A stretch of 56,054 nucleotides of DNA, taken from positions 1 through 56,054 of the forward strand of contig JBIILZ010000008.1 in the NCBI GenBank assembly GCA_044338255.1, in the 5' to 3' direction. The stretch is from CAIUVD01 sp044338255. GTDB lineage: Bacteria; Planctomycetota; UBA11346. The notes beneath the pieces are model-generated. The model was not told where the DNA came from. It was given only the letters and a program-made list of their open reading frames with translations, and did no database searches. Shown here in pieces: positions 33,985 to 42,697 of this stretch. Positions within the stretch are counted from its first letter, which is position 1. Each line of letters opens with the position of its first letter. Both the position numbers and the translations under genes were made by a program.

Positions 33985-35558
33985 CGGCGATCCCACCAGG
34001 TCAGCATGGCGAGGCCCAGGCAGAGGCAGGGGATCACCGCCACCAGCAGACCAAGGATCGCGAACATCCCGCTGTCGCTGGCATTGATTTGGAAGGCGGT
34101 CAGTTCGGCATCGGGGATATCGGTGGCCGCCGTGCGCCGTGCCAGCCAGGTGGTGGCGCGGCGCAGCAACTGCTCATTGGCGAAATTGGTCTGCGCGAGC
34201 ACTGCGTCGCTGAGCGCCTGGCGACTGCCCCACACCACCAACCGTCCGCCGACATTGGCGCGCACGCTGTCGGCGGCGGGCTGGTATTCGATGGCGCAGG
34301 CCAGGGGCAGCGAGGGTTGCGAGGCGAGATCCGTCGGGGTCGCCAGGGCCTGGGCGCGGGGTTTCGCCCAGGAGTCTCCGGGCACGCTGCGCAGCAGCGG
34401 TTCGGCGAGGAACGGCTGCGTGCCCAGGCTGCGGTAGCGTTGCGCCAAGGCCTGGCCGCCGGCCGATTGCGGGTCGGGCATCAGCGGAAAAACCGGTGAG
34501 GTCCACGGGCTCAGCAGGGGGATGCCCGCGGCCAGCAAAGGTTGAGTGATCGATTGCGTGGGATTGAGCAGCATCCCATCCAAGAGCAGATTGTGATGCG
34601 GGAATTCCGCCTCCTGACCGACAAAGTGCTGGCGCAGACTGACCGTGATCAGTCCCGGGTTGCCGTCGGCGGCACCGGGGTCGCCCTGCACCGGCGGCGC
34701 GCCAAGGCTGAGGCCATGCTGGCGCAACCAACGTACCAGATCATCGGGGGCGCGGTCATCCGCCACGATCAGGGCCCCACCGCCATCCTGCAGATGATGC
34801 GTGAGCATTTTGAGATCGCGCTCGCCGATGGACCCGGTTGGTCCGGCGATCACCAGCACGCCGTTGGGAGCCGGCGGTTGCGGCGTGCTCGCATCCAGGC
34901 GCGAGACTTCGAAGCCGACCAGCGCCAGCGAACGCGCGAGGAGATTGGCGCCCTCGCCGGGCGGGCCCGCCTCTGGCCGTAATTCACCATGGCCTTGCAG
35001 CAGATAGGCAGGCGTGAGTTCGGTCTCGGCGAGCGTGACCAGGGCCCCGCCGACTTCGCGCTGCAGGACCAGGCGGGTCGCCGGCGTCAGCTCGATAGTG
35101 AAGGCCCGCGATCCGCGGGTGACGTAGAGCGTGCCGGGCTGGGCTTCATTGAAGCGTTCACGGAAGGCGGTCACCAAGGGCTTCTGCAGCTCGGGATCGA
35201 GGCGGCGGAAGGTCACCTTGGGCGTGACGCTGCCCATGCGCGTGACCAGGGCGGTGATCGGCGCCAGACGCTCGCTGTCGTCACTGTTCCAGATGCCGAC
35301 CAGTTCCACCGGCTCCTGCTGGTCGAGCAGCAGGCTGGTCAGGCGTGGGCTCAAGGTGAAGCGCCGATCGGCGCTCCAATCCATGAGCACTCGGCTGCGA
35401 TCGGCGGCGGCGGTGAGCACCAACAGCACCAGCAAGGTCAGCAGCGTACGCCCGCCAAGCGAGCCGAGGCGCTGTCCGATGCTGGTGCCGGAAGCCGCTG
35501 GCTTGGGAGCTGGTGTGGATCCAGGTGCGGGCGAAACAGGTACCGGGGACTCAACCAT
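33981..35558 (-). CDS. GldG-like ABC-transport auxiliary protein
   Basis: This 525-aa protein has a Pro/Ala-rich N-terminus, a transmembrane helix at about 37-53 (LLTLLVLLVLTAAADRSR) and a large periplasmic ABC_transp_aux/GldG-like domain. That domain includes DWSADRRFTLSPRLTSLL, YLLQGHGELRPE and a GVLVIAGPTGSIGERDLKMLTHHLQDGGGALIVADD core. A second helix lies at the C-terminus (FAILGLLVAVIPCLCLGLAML). Such proteins are encoded beside an ABC-2 permease. The permease is directly upstream with an 8-bp overlap; the ATPase is absent. Role: part of an ABC complex of unknown cargo (gliding motility in Bacteroidetes, other roles elsewhere). Confidence 0.8.
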   Translation of the reverse strand: MVESPVPVSPAPGSTPAPKPAASGTSIGQRLGSLGGRTLLTLLVLLVLTAAADRSRVLMDWSADRRFTLSPRLTSLLLDQQEPVELVGIWNSDDSERLAPITALVTRMGSVTPKVTFRRLDPELQKPLVTAFRERFNEAQPGTLYVTRGSRAFTIELTPATRLVLQREVGGALVTLAETELTPAYLLQGHGELRPEAGPPGEGANLLARSLALVGFEVSRLDASTPQPPAPNGVLVIAGPTGSIGERDLKMLTHHLQDGGGALIVADDRAPDDLVRWLRQHGLSLGAPPVQGDPGAADGNPGLITVSLRQHFVGQEAEFPHHNLLLDGMLLNPTQSITQPLLAAGIPLLSPWTSPVFPLMPDPQSAGGQALAQRYRSLGTQPFLAEPLLRSVPGDSWAKPRAQALATPTDLASQPSLPLACAIEYQPAADSVRANVGGRLVVWGSRQALSDAVLAQTNFANEQLLRRATTWLARRTAATDIPDAELTAFQINASDSGMFAILGLLVAVIPCLCLGLAMLTWWDRR

Positions 35559-36276
35559 GGATTCTCCGTGCCCTCAACGAAGCGTGGGCCAGCACCAGCA
35601 GGGCGCTGGTCGCCGAGATGAAGAACATCACGTTGCCGAGGCGGACTTCGCCGCGGAAGAACGGCCCGACGCGGGGCGTCAGCCCGATCGCCTGGCCGAG
35701 CCCACCAAAGAACGCGGCCTGCTCCAGCATGCCGAGGATGATGAGGATGGCGATCACCGCGAAGGTGATGACATAGGCGGCGATGGGCGTATCGACGAGC
35801 AGGCTGATCCAGATGCCGAGGGCCGAGAAGAACGCGCATACCAGGATCAGTCCGAGGTAGCCGGCGAGCAGATGCGGCACCTGCACGGAGCTGATCAGCA
35901 TGAGCACGATGGGATGGGCCACGGTCGCTGCCACCAGTGCGAGAAGGACGCCGAGGACCCCGCAGAACTTCCCGATCACGAGGTGCCATTCGCGGATCGG
36001 CGCGGTCAGCAGCAGCTGCATGGTGCCTTGGATGCGCTCACCGCTGAAGCTGGTCATCGATAGGGCCGGGGCGAGCAGGGTGAGGAAGAAGATGCCGGAG
36101 TACAACGCGGTGACGAACAGCGGCGAGTTGGAGCCCGGCGTGCCGTGCACCTGGTAGAGGCCCCAGACGAACATGCCGTTGGTCAGCGCGCACCAACACG
36201 CCAGCACCAGCCAGGCGAGCGGCGTGGTGAAGGCCTGCAGCAGATCGCGTCGGCAGATCGTCCAGATGATGTCCAT
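35551..36276 (-). CDS. ABC-2 type permease (GldF-like)
   Basis: This 241-aa permease has six hydrophobic helices (LAWLVLACWCALTNGMFVWGLY, FVTALYSGIFFLTLLAPALS, VLGVLLALVAATVAHPIVLMLIS, YLGLILVCAFFSALGIWISLL, AAYVITFAVIAILIILGML, FFISATSALLVLAHASL). It also has the SMTSFSGERIQGTMQLLLTAPIREWHLVIGK coupling region of GldF/ABC-2 exporters. Its ATG shares one base with the pyrF stop (TGATG coupling), and its end overlaps the GldG-like start by 8 bp. No ATP-binding subunit is encoded in this operon. Confidence 0.85.
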   Translation of the reverse strand: MDIIWTICRRDLLQAFTTPLAWLVLACWCALTNGMFVWGLYQVHGTPGSNSPLFVTALYSGIFFLTLLAPALSMTSFSGERIQGTMQLLLTAPIREWHLVIGKFCGVLGVLLALVAATVAHPIVLMLISSVQVPHLLAGYLGLILVCAFFSALGIWISLLVDTPIAAYVITFAVIAILIILGMLEQAAFFGGLGQAIGLTPRVGPFFRGEVRLGNVMFFISATSALLVLAHASLRARRIHG

Positions 36277-37193
36277 CAGCGTGCCGCCTCCAGATCGCGG
36301 TTCATGGCATCGAGAGCAGCGGCGGCGGCGCCGGCCCAGTCATCGGTCTTGGCACTCTGCCAGGCGGCGATGATGGCGCGGCTGGAATTCACCAGCACGC
36401 CCCGGCCATCGCTGCGTTTGCCAGCCAAGGCATCGGCGGCGCTGCCGCCCTGGGCGCCATAGCCGGGGACGAGAAAGATGGTCTCGGGCATCAGCTCGCG
36501 CAGACGCTTGGCCTGGGCGGGATAGGTCGCGCCCACCACCGCGCCGACGTCGTTGAGACCGCATGCACCCGTGCGCCCACGACCCCAGCCGGCGACCAGG
36601 GTCGCCATCGCTTCCATGAGCGGCGTGCCGTTGGCGAGCGCTTGATCCTGGAGTTCACCGGACGACGGATTGGAGGTCTTCACCAGCACGAAGACGCCGG
36701 TGCCGTTTGGCGCCTTGCCGAGGAAGGGGGTCACGCCATCGCTACCGAGGTAGCCGTTGATGGTCAGCCAGTCCGCGCCCATGCCGGGGACGCTGGCGCT
36801 CTTCAGGCCCGGCGCGGCACCGAGGAAGGCCTGCTGGTAATGTTCGGCGGTCGAGCCGATGTCGTTGCGCTTGCCGTCGGCGATCACCGCGATCCCCAGT
36901 TTACGGGCATAGGCGACGGTCTGCTCAAGGCAGCGCAGGCCTGCCGAGCCATAGGCTTCATAGCAGGCCAGCTGCGGCTTCACGGCGGCACAGCGACCTT
37001 GGATGGCATCCAACAAGGCGAGGTTGAAAGCCAGGAAGGCGGTCGCCACGCCAAGGGCGGAGTCGCCATGTTCGGCGTGGATATCATCGATCAGCGCCGC
37101 CGGCAGCAGGGCCGGACGGGGATCGAGTCCGACGCAGGCGATGGAGCCTGTTTCATCGATGGCGGCTTGCAGGAGATCGGCGGCGTGAGGCAT
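36276..37193 (-). CDS. pyrF: Orotidine 5'-phosphate decarboxylase, type 2
   Basis: This 305-aa cytoplasmic enzyme converts OMP to UMP, the last step of pyrimidine nucleotide synthesis. It belongs to the longer type-2 family (about 270-310 aa). It has CVGLDPRPALLP near the N-terminus, the KPQLACYEAYG substrate region, catalytic ADGKRNDIGSTAE, LTINGYLGSDGVTPFL, VLVKTSNPSSGELQD and FLVPGYGAQGG. ATG 37193 (MPHAADLL) is the likely start; a GTG four codons upstream is possible. It is translationally coupled to the permease gene. Confidence 0.93.
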   Translation of the reverse strand: MPHAADLLQAAIDETGSIACVGLDPRPALLPAALIDDIHAEHGDSALGVATAFLAFNLALLDAIQGRCAAVKPQLACYEAYGSAGLRCLEQTVAYARKLGIAVIADGKRNDIGSTAEHYQQAFLGAAPGLKSASVPGMGADWLTINGYLGSDGVTPFLGKAPNGTGVFVLVKTSNPSSGELQDQALANGTPLMEAMATLVAGWGRGRTGACGLNDVGAVVGATYPAQAKRLRELMPETIFLVPGYGAQGGSAADALAGKRSDGRGVLVNSSRAIIAAWQSAKTDDWAGAAAAALDAMNRDLEAAR

Positions 37194-37210
37194 GGGGTGG
37201 TGCACTGGTA

Positions 37211-37255
37211 AGAGGTAAACGGATGAGAGCTGAACGGATAAGAGCTAAACGGATG
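37211..37255. repeat. 15-bp tandem repeat after the 316-aa gene
   Basis: Three 15-bp units (AGAGSTRAACGGATR) lie between the leftward 316-aa gene (stop at 37260) and the pyrF start. They begin 4 bp after that stop in the gene's own sense. Confidence 0.9.
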
Positions 37256-37259
37256 AGGA

Positions 37260-38210
37260 TCAGGTGAGGGCGTCGGCACAGGCGGCGATGATCCTGTCCG
37301 GCGCGAGCTGTGATGGACCTTGCGAGGCGAGCAGGCAGGTGAAGCCGATCTTCTCGGCCCCGGGCCGGGCGGTCCAGGCGACGTCCGGCTCCTCGGTGCG
37401 GAGCTTGGCGGCGAGCCCGCCGAGTTCCGGCCAGGACACGCTCGGCAGATCGACGGTCTTGGCCCACGAATGCCTTGGAGCCGAGAAATCGACGATCAGA
37501 CCAGCGCCGGTGTCCTCGAGCAGCAGCTGGAAGAGCTGTGGGGCGATCGCCGTCGAGAGCGCGATCAATGGCTGATCGTCGGGAGCATAGACGCCGAGGA
37601 AGGTATCGCTGGCATGGCCTAACTGACGTTGCCAACGCACCACCGCAATGCGGCCATGGATTTCCGGCGGCGTGTGGCGCAAACGCTCGATCGCCGCCAC
37701 GGCTTGGCGGCAGGCCAGATCACGTTCGTCCTTGCCGGGCAGGTCATCCCTATTCACCAGGGCCTCGCCGTCGGCGACCATGGTCTCGAGGAGGCGTTGC
37801 TCCCAGCCCGCGCCGCCGGTTTGCGCGCTGCGGATCAGCTGGTGCAGGCGCAGCATCAGACGATAGCCGGCCTCCCCGGTCCAGATCGTGAAATCGCTGG
37901 CGGTGGCGGCGGCGATGAGGATCTCGGCGTGTGAGCGGGCGAGCGCCGGCCGGCAGGCGCCGAGTACGCTTAGCAGCCCATCGGCATCGATATGATTATT
38001 GCACACCACCGGAAACGGCTGCAGCCAGCGCGCTTCATCGCTCGCCGCCTGCACCAGCATGGCGGTGGAGGTATCGGCAGCGAGGGCCGCGGGCGTGGTG
38101 TGATCACCTTGCCAATGGCTGTAGATCGCCCGCGCTCCGGCCACCGCCCCATCGACTGCCAAGGCCTCGGTGGGGGCCGTGGTGCCGAACGGGACGAAGC
38201 GTGGGATCAC
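37260..38210 (-). CDS. DUF6687-like hypothetical protein
   Basis: This 316-aa soluble protein starts at GTG 38210, overlapping the upstream stop as GTGA. The N-terminal pattern RFVPFG...EALAVDGA...AIYSHWQGD and the motif VVCNNHIDADGLLSVLGACRP look like the DUF6687 group, in which an N-H-x-D-x-D-G motif suggests metal binding, loosely DHH-like. The rest is mixed alpha/beta with no recognised catalytic motif. Function is unknown. It is coupled to the exported Ig/TPR-like gene upstream. Confidence 0.5.
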   Translation of the reverse strand: MIPRFVPFGTTAPTEALAVDGAVAGARAIYSHWQGDHTTPAALAADTSTAMLVQAASDEARWLQPFPVVCNNHIDADGLLSVLGACRPALARSHAEILIAAATASDFTIWTGEAGYRLMLRLHQLIRSAQTGGAGWEQRLLETMVADGEALVNRDDLPGKDERDLACRQAVAAIERLRHTPPEIHGRIAVVRWQRQLGHASDTFLGVYAPDDQPLIALSTAIAPQLFQLLLEDTGAGLIVDFSAPRHSWAKTVDLPSVSWPELGGLAAKLRTEEPDVAWTARPGAEKIGFTCLLASQGPSQLAPDRIIAACADALT

Positions 38211-39607
38211 TTGCCGCGCAGCAGCTTGGCCTCGGTTGCTACTGCGTCGTCACCAGTGGCCAGGCGCTCATAGATCTTGGTCGCGACTGCGGTCTTGCCT
38301 TGGGCCGCCGCAGATTTGCCGAGGTACAACAAGGCCATGCGGGCTTCCTCGGAGCCCTTGCGCACGCGCATGAGCTGGGCGTCGGCATCGCTGGCGCGGC
38401 CGAGCGCCAACAGCGCCTTGCCATGTTCCAGACGGGCGGCGTCGGTGCGCAGTTCCGGCGGCAGGGCATCGCCGATCGCGACCACCGCGGCGGCGTCGCC
38501 GGCCTTGGCGAGCATCGCCAGTTCCTCGGCGACGGCGGTCTTGGAGACCGTGCTGTCGTGCAGGCGGAGGTAGAGGCTCAAGGCGCCATCGACGTTGCCG
38601 TCATCACGCAGCGCCCGCGCCGCGGTCAGCTGGTTGTCAGCGCCGGGACTGCTCAAGAAGCTGGTGTTGGCGGGGACCGTGACCGTACGCGTGGTGGTGG
38701 TCGGGGCGGTGGCGACAGGCGTGACCGGAGCAGCTTTATCGGCGCTTGCCGGGGTGCCAGGAGCAGCGGTGCCAGGTGCGGCGGTGCCAGGAGTCGTCTG
38801 GCCGGCAGCGTCGACCGCCTTGGTGTCTTCAGGTTTCAACAGCGGCTCAGGTGCGGGCTGGACATCGGCCAGCGTCGGCAGGCTGCCGACGGCGGCAGCG
38901 AGGGCCTTTTCTGGATCCGGTGGCTGGGGCAGGGTGACGCTCTTGGCCAGCGAGGGCGCCTGGTTGCCGGCGACATCCTTGGCGACGATGCGCAGCTGGA
39001 CCGTGCCGTCCTTGGTCTTGCTCGGCAGGGCGAGCTTGGTGCTGCCGGTTGCGGGAATGGTCTGCGCGGTGGTGAAGGTGGCCCCGCCATCGCTCGAGGT
39101 CTCAAGCGTGGCGCTGGCGAAATTGGCATCGGCGATCGCCCACGTGACCAGGATCGAGACGGTCGTGGCGTTGGGATCGGTGATCGTCTCGGGCGTGGCA
39201 TCGAGCGTGCTCACCACCGGCGGGGTGGCATCGACTACCAGGAGCATGGCCTTGGCGGGAATGCTATTGGCCTTGGGCTCGGCTTCCGCACGTCCGTCTC
39301 GATAGACGGTGGCGGTGACGATGTAGTAGCTGCCATCCGCGGCCGGCTTGAAGTTGAAATGCGGAACCTGGGGGTTGGCGGGATCGACGGCGGTCTCCTG
39401 GGCCAGGGTCCAGGTTTTGCCCTGATCATTGCTGACATAGAAACGGGCCTTGGCGACCTGCTTCAGATCGCCGGCATCGATGGCAATGGATTGCTCGCCA
39501 TTGACCACCGTCGGCTTGATCACCGGCGTACCCGGACCGGCTTCCATGGTCCACGCGACCGAGGCCGCAGCGAGGAGAGTAACAGACAGCACGGTGCGAC
39601 GCGGCAT
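38207..39607 (-). CDS. Exported Ig-like / TPR-like protein
   Basis: This 466-aa protein (ATG 39607) has a signal peptide MPRRTVLSVTLLAAASVAWTMEA. Two Ig/fibronectin-like beta-domains follow (about 30-120, KARFYVSNDQGKTWTLA...; about 125-230, SILVTWAIADANFASATLETSSDGGATF). A Pro/Thr-rich linker contains a 15-bp repeat (APGTA)n, and a C-terminal TPR-like helical region (about 330-466, ALRDDGNVDGALSLYLRL...) ends the protein. Such proteins are probably envelope-located scaffolds. No enzymatic motif is visible. Confidence 0.65.
   Translation of the reverse strand: MPRRTVLSVTLLAAASVAWTMEAGPGTPVIKPTVVNGEQSIAIDAGDLKQVAKARFYVSNDQGKTWTLAQETAVDPANPQVPHFNFKPAADGSYYIVTATVYRDGRAEAEPKANSIPAKAMLLVVDATPPVVSTLDATPETITDPNATTVSILVTWAIADANFASATLETSSDGGATFTTAQTIPATGSTKLALPSKTKDGTVQLRIVAKDVAGNQAPSLAKSVTLPQPPDPEKALAAAVGSLPTLADVQPAPEPLLKPEDTKAVDAAGQTTPGTAAPGTAAPGTPASADKAAPVTPVATAPTTTTRTVTVPANTSFLSSPGADNQLTAARALRDDGNVDGALSLYLRLHDSTVSKTAVAEELAMLAKAGDAAAVVAIGDALPPELRTDAARLEHGKALLALGRASDADAQLMRVRKGSEEARMALLYLGKSAAAQGKTAVATKIYERLATGDDAVATEAKLLRGK
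38751..38795 (-). repeat. 15-bp in-frame tandem repeat (APGTA)n
   Basis: Three 15-bp units in the linker of the exported Ig/TPR-like protein encode Ala-Pro-Gly-Thr-Ala-type repeats. Confidence 0.85.
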
Positions 39608-39706
39608 GGTCGAGTCCTTCACGGTAAGATGACACACTAGGGCGTGCGCTGCGTCTGCCAACCCGCGATGGACCGGGAGCCGCCGCCGGCACAATAGCAC
39701 CCCGCC

Positions 39707-40147
39707 ATGCTCTGCACCTGCTTCCGCACCGATCCCTCCTCGCTCGTCGCTTTCCTGACCGATCGCGAGACCCTGCTGCGCTATCAGGAAGCCATGGTCG
39801 TCGAGGTCAAATCGCTCGCCGACCGGGCTTTATTGCACCATATCAAGCGCATGAGCACCTTGGCCAGCGCCGTCCAGGCGCATGGTTTCGAGGCCATGGC
39901 GCGGACCGACCTGGCGGCGGCCGATGAACTGCTCACCGATGTCTTCGCCGTCGCCACCTGGCACGGTTGGGAATTGCCTGCGGAAGCCCTCGGCGAACAG
40001 GAATTAAGTGTCGAGGATTTACCGCGCGGCCTGCTTGCCGCTGATGCCGGCACCGAAAGCGCCCGCTTGTGGATGCTTGATGGCACGACGGTGGCGCTGG
40101 CTCGCACCCGCTTAGCAGGTGACGAAGCTGATATGCCGACCTGCTGA
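39707..40147 (+). CDS. Hypothetical protein
   Basis: This 146-aa acidic, helical protein begins MLCTCFRTDPSSLVAFL. It is rich in Ala, Leu and Asp, with no signal peptide, transmembrane segment or recognised motif. It sits alone on the plus strand, divergent from the exported Ig/TPR-like gene and convergent with the GH57 gene. The ORF is supported by length and composition similar to its neighbours only. Confidence 0.5.
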   Translation: MLCTCFRTDPSSLVAFLTDRETLLRYQEAMVVEVKSLADRALLHHIKRMSTLASAVQAHGFEAMARTDLAAADELLTDVFAVATWHGWELPAEALGEQELSVEDLPRGLLAADAGTESARLWMLDGTTVALARTRLAGDEADMPTC

Positions 40148-40170
40148 AGCGTATGGTCCGGACGCGGGCT

Positions 40171-40200
40171 CGGGGCGTTTCAGGGCGTCTCAGGGCGTAT
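40171..40200. repeat. 10-bp tandem repeat overlapping the GH57 stop codon
   Basis: Three 10-bp units (consensus CAGGGCGTNT on the plus strand) lie here. The first unit in gene sense includes the last codons and TGA stop (40192-40190) of the GH57 gene; the other units continue downstream. Confidence 0.85.
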
Positions 40201-41785
40201 AGACGCGGTAATCGATCTCGGCGAAGAGGCTGTCGCGCCAACTGATATCGCGCAGGGTGTCGAGTCGAAGGTGATTGCCGACCACCATCTCGTAGAGACC
40301 CGTGAAACGGTTGAGGTGGTCCTTGGTGCGGCGCACGGCATAGGGCACCGTGGTGTTGGTGGTCATGATGAAGGCCCAATCGCTGGATTGAGCGAGCAGC
40401 AATTCACGCGCCATCTGATTGAGCACGAGCTTGAGGTCGCCCTCGGCGGCCGGAAAGCGCCGGGCGAGTTCGCTCATGCGCTCTTCGGCCATGTGCAGAT
40501 GGCGATAAAGCCAATCGTTGGTGGGGTTGAGCCAGACGCCATTGTAGCCGCTGTCGCCCCAGCTCGAGGCGCTGGGCAGGACCACCTGATGCACCGGATT
40601 GGAGGCGAGGTATTCGCTGCCGGTGACGGGCAGCACCGGATAGCCGCTGCGATGGGCGGTGCGGAAGATGCTCTCGATGAATTGCGGGCCTTCGAACCAC
40701 CAATGGCCGAACAATTCGGCATCATATGGTGAGACGATCAGCGGTGACCGTTCGATCAGCGTCGCCAGATTCTGGGCCTGCTGCACACGCGCCTGATAGA
40801 AATGTGCGCCATGTTCCATCGCCCGGGCGAAGGCCGGGGTCGGCACATAGGGGGCCTTTTCATGCAACTGGATTTTGCCCGTGACGCGATGGTATTTTAG
40901 GCCGAGATTGCGGCGCACGCCATCGGGATGCAGGAAGTTGCGCACGTAATCGTAGTCGCCGTCATAGCCCAGATCGCGGTAGAATTCGCGATACAGCGGA
41001 TCGCCGGGATAACCGCTCTCGGCGCTCCACACGCTGCGTGAACTTTCGGTATCGCGACCGAAGGCAGCAACCCCGCAGGGCGTGTACACCGGCGCATAGA
41101 CGCCGTAGCGCGGCCGGGGTTCGCCGTAATAGATGCTGTGGGTATCGACGAAGAAATAGCGCAGGCCGGCGGCTTTGAGCAGTTCCTCGACGCCCGGCAT
41201 GAAGCCGCATTCGGCGAGCCAGATGCCCTTCGGCTGGCGGCCGAAATGCTTGCGATAATTGGCGACCGCGATCTCGACTTGGGCCCGGCGAGCCTCATGG
41301 GTGAGCATCAGGGGCAGGAAGCCGTGGGTCGCGGTGCAGGTGATCGGCTCGAGGGCGCCGACCTGCATCAGCTCACAGACCCAGCGCAGGATGTTGCCGC
41401 CGAAGCGCTCCATCATTGCCAAGCAGAAACGCAGATGATCGCGGTACATCACTGCTGCTTCCGCAAACGGTGAATGCTGTTTGGCAGTCACTTCCTGTTC
41501 GGCCAGCTCAAGCAGACGCTGCGTGCGATTGATATAGCGCGATTGCAGCAGGGGGTCGGCGAGCATCTCGCACAGCGGTGGCGACCAGGTCATGGTCAGG
41601 CGTACGTGGATACCGTCCTGGACCAGTTTCTCGACCCGCGAGAGCAGCGGGATGTAGGTCTCGGTGAGCGCCTCGACCAACCACTGCTCTTCGAGGAAAT
41701 GCGCATCTTCGGGATGGCGGACATACGGCAGATGGGCGTGGAGCAATAAGAGCAACTGGCCGTTCGGCGAAGCGACAACGGGCAT
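40190..41785 (-). CDS. GH57 alpha-glucan branching-type enzyme (DUF1957)
   Basis: This 531-aa cytoplasmic protein has the GH57 hallmark motifs: HAHLPYVRH near the N-terminus, GIWLAECGFMPGVEELL (probable nucleophile Glu about 193), SPYDAELFGHWWFEGP (acid Asp about 354) and a C-terminal DUF1957 helical domain. Close relatives are 1,4-alpha-glucan branching enzymes, and its company (glgC) supports glycogen or another alpha-glucan. Its ATG directly abuts the DUF4912 gene's stop. The length is normal for the family. Amylopullulanase-like activity cannot be excluded. Confidence 0.9.
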   Translation of the reverse strand: MPVVASPNGQLLLLLHAHLPYVRHPEDAHFLEEQWLVEALTETYIPLLSRVEKLVQDGIHVRLTMTWSPPLCEMLADPLLQSRYINRTQRLLELAEQEVTAKQHSPFAEAAVMYRDHLRFCLAMMERFGGNILRWVCELMQVGALEPITCTATHGFLPLMLTHEARRAQVEIAVANYRKHFGRQPKGIWLAECGFMPGVEELLKAAGLRYFFVDTHSIYYGEPRPRYGVYAPVYTPCGVAAFGRDTESSRSVWSAESGYPGDPLYREFYRDLGYDGDYDYVRNFLHPDGVRRNLGLKYHRVTGKIQLHEKAPYVPTPAFARAMEHGAHFYQARVQQAQNLATLIERSPLIVSPYDAELFGHWWFEGPQFIESIFRTAHRSGYPVLPVTGSEYLASNPVHQVVLPSASSWGDSGYNGVWLNPTNDWLYRHLHMAEERMSELARRFPAAEGDLKLVLNQMARELLLAQSSDWAFIMTTNTTVPYAVRRTKDHLNRFTGLYEMVVGNHLRLDTLRDISWRDSLFAEIDYRVYTP

Positions 41786-42673
41786 TCAACCAACCGGACG
41801 TTTGCTGAGGGCGGTTGAAGACAGGGCCGTTGAAGACAGGGCCGTTGAAGACAGGGCCGTTGAAGACAAGGCCGTCGAAGAGACCGCCGCGCTCGACATG
41901 GCTTCTTCGAGATGGGCCTTGGCCTGACGTGAAAGGCTGACCGACGACAGCCCACGGGCGGCGACGGCGTGCTCGCCGAGGACCCGCGCATCAAGCGTGC
42001 GGGCTTGCAGACGGGCCAGCGAGCCGACCGGATCCTGTCCGGGCAGGCCAGCCAGAGCCAGCAATTCGTGGAAGGTCTCATCGACTTCCATCCACGTCGC
42101 GTCGGTGCGCGCGGAAGGGCCGGCGGCCGGCGTTTGGACGAAGTTCGAGACCGCCAGCTGATGCAGTTTTCCGTCCTTGCCGCGCAGGGCGATTTCCGCG
42201 CGGTAGGTCGAGCCGGGAGCGACCGAGAGGTAATAATTGCCGCCACGCAGATCGATCTCGCGCTGCTCAGGACCAGATGGCGTGTGCAGAATCAGAACCT
42301 GGGCTGAGCCGGCACCGGCAAGCGCGGCAACCCGTGCGTAGGTTCCCGGGGAGACCTCCCAGTAGGCGAAGATGTGATGCGGATCTTGGATCAACAGCAC
42401 TAGACGATCGCGGCCATAGCTCTCGGGAATCGGCAGGCCCGGATCAGGGCCGCGCTGCGGCGCCGGTGCGGACGCAACCGGAGCCGAGGTCGAGCTGCCG
42501 GTAGGGGAGCTGGTCAGTTGCGGTGCTGGCGCCGGTGCTTTCGACGTAACTAGGGGCAGCAGGGCGCCGATGAGCTGATCCTTGCGCAGTCGGGCATGAC
42601 CGGTGACGCCCTGGCGCTCGGCCAGTGCGCGCAGGTCTTTGACGGTCAGACGCATGAGCTGTTCGGCAGTCAT
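41786..42673 (-). CDS. DUF4912 protein with N-terminal Rho-N/SAP-like segment
   Basis: This 295-aa protein begins MTAEQLMRLTVKDLRALAERQGVTGHARLRKDQLIGALL by pattern, a Rho-N/SAP-like helix pair. A Pro/Thr/Ala-rich linker follows, then a DUF4912 domain with YGRDRLVLLIQDPHHIFAYWEVSPGTYARV and GGNYYLSVAPGSTYRAEIALR (beta-rich, carbohydrate-binding-like). A short helical region follows, and the C-terminus is the (STALS)n tandem repeat. DUF4912 genes are often adjacent to or fused with GH57/DUF1957 genes, and here they are coupled. It probably helps alpha-glucan metabolism; the mechanism is unknown. Confidence 0.75.
   Translation of the reverse strand: MTAEQLMRLTVKDLRALAERQGVTGHARLRKDQLIGALLPLVTSKAPAPAPQLTSSPTGSSTSAPVASAPAPQRGPDPGLPIPESYGRDRLVLLIQDPHHIFAYWEVSPGTYARVAALAGAGSAQVLILHTPSGPEQREIDLRGGNYYLSVAPGSTYRAEIALRGKDGKLHQLAVSNFVQTPAAGPSARTDATWMEVDETFHELLALAGLPGQDPVGSLARLQARTLDARVLGEHAVAARGLSSVSLSRQAKAHLEEAMSSAAVSSTALSSTALSSTALSSTALSSTALSKRPVG
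41811..41885 (-). repeat. 15-bp in-frame tandem repeat at the DUF4912 C-terminus
   Basis: Five 15-bp units (consensus GCCGTTGAAGACAGG on the plus strand) encode Ser-Thr-Ala-Leu-Ser repeats about eight residues before the DUF4912 gene's stop. Two of the units are perfect and the rest near-perfect. Confidence 0.95.
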
Positions 42674-42697
42674 AGGACTCTCGGCATGAGGAAAACG

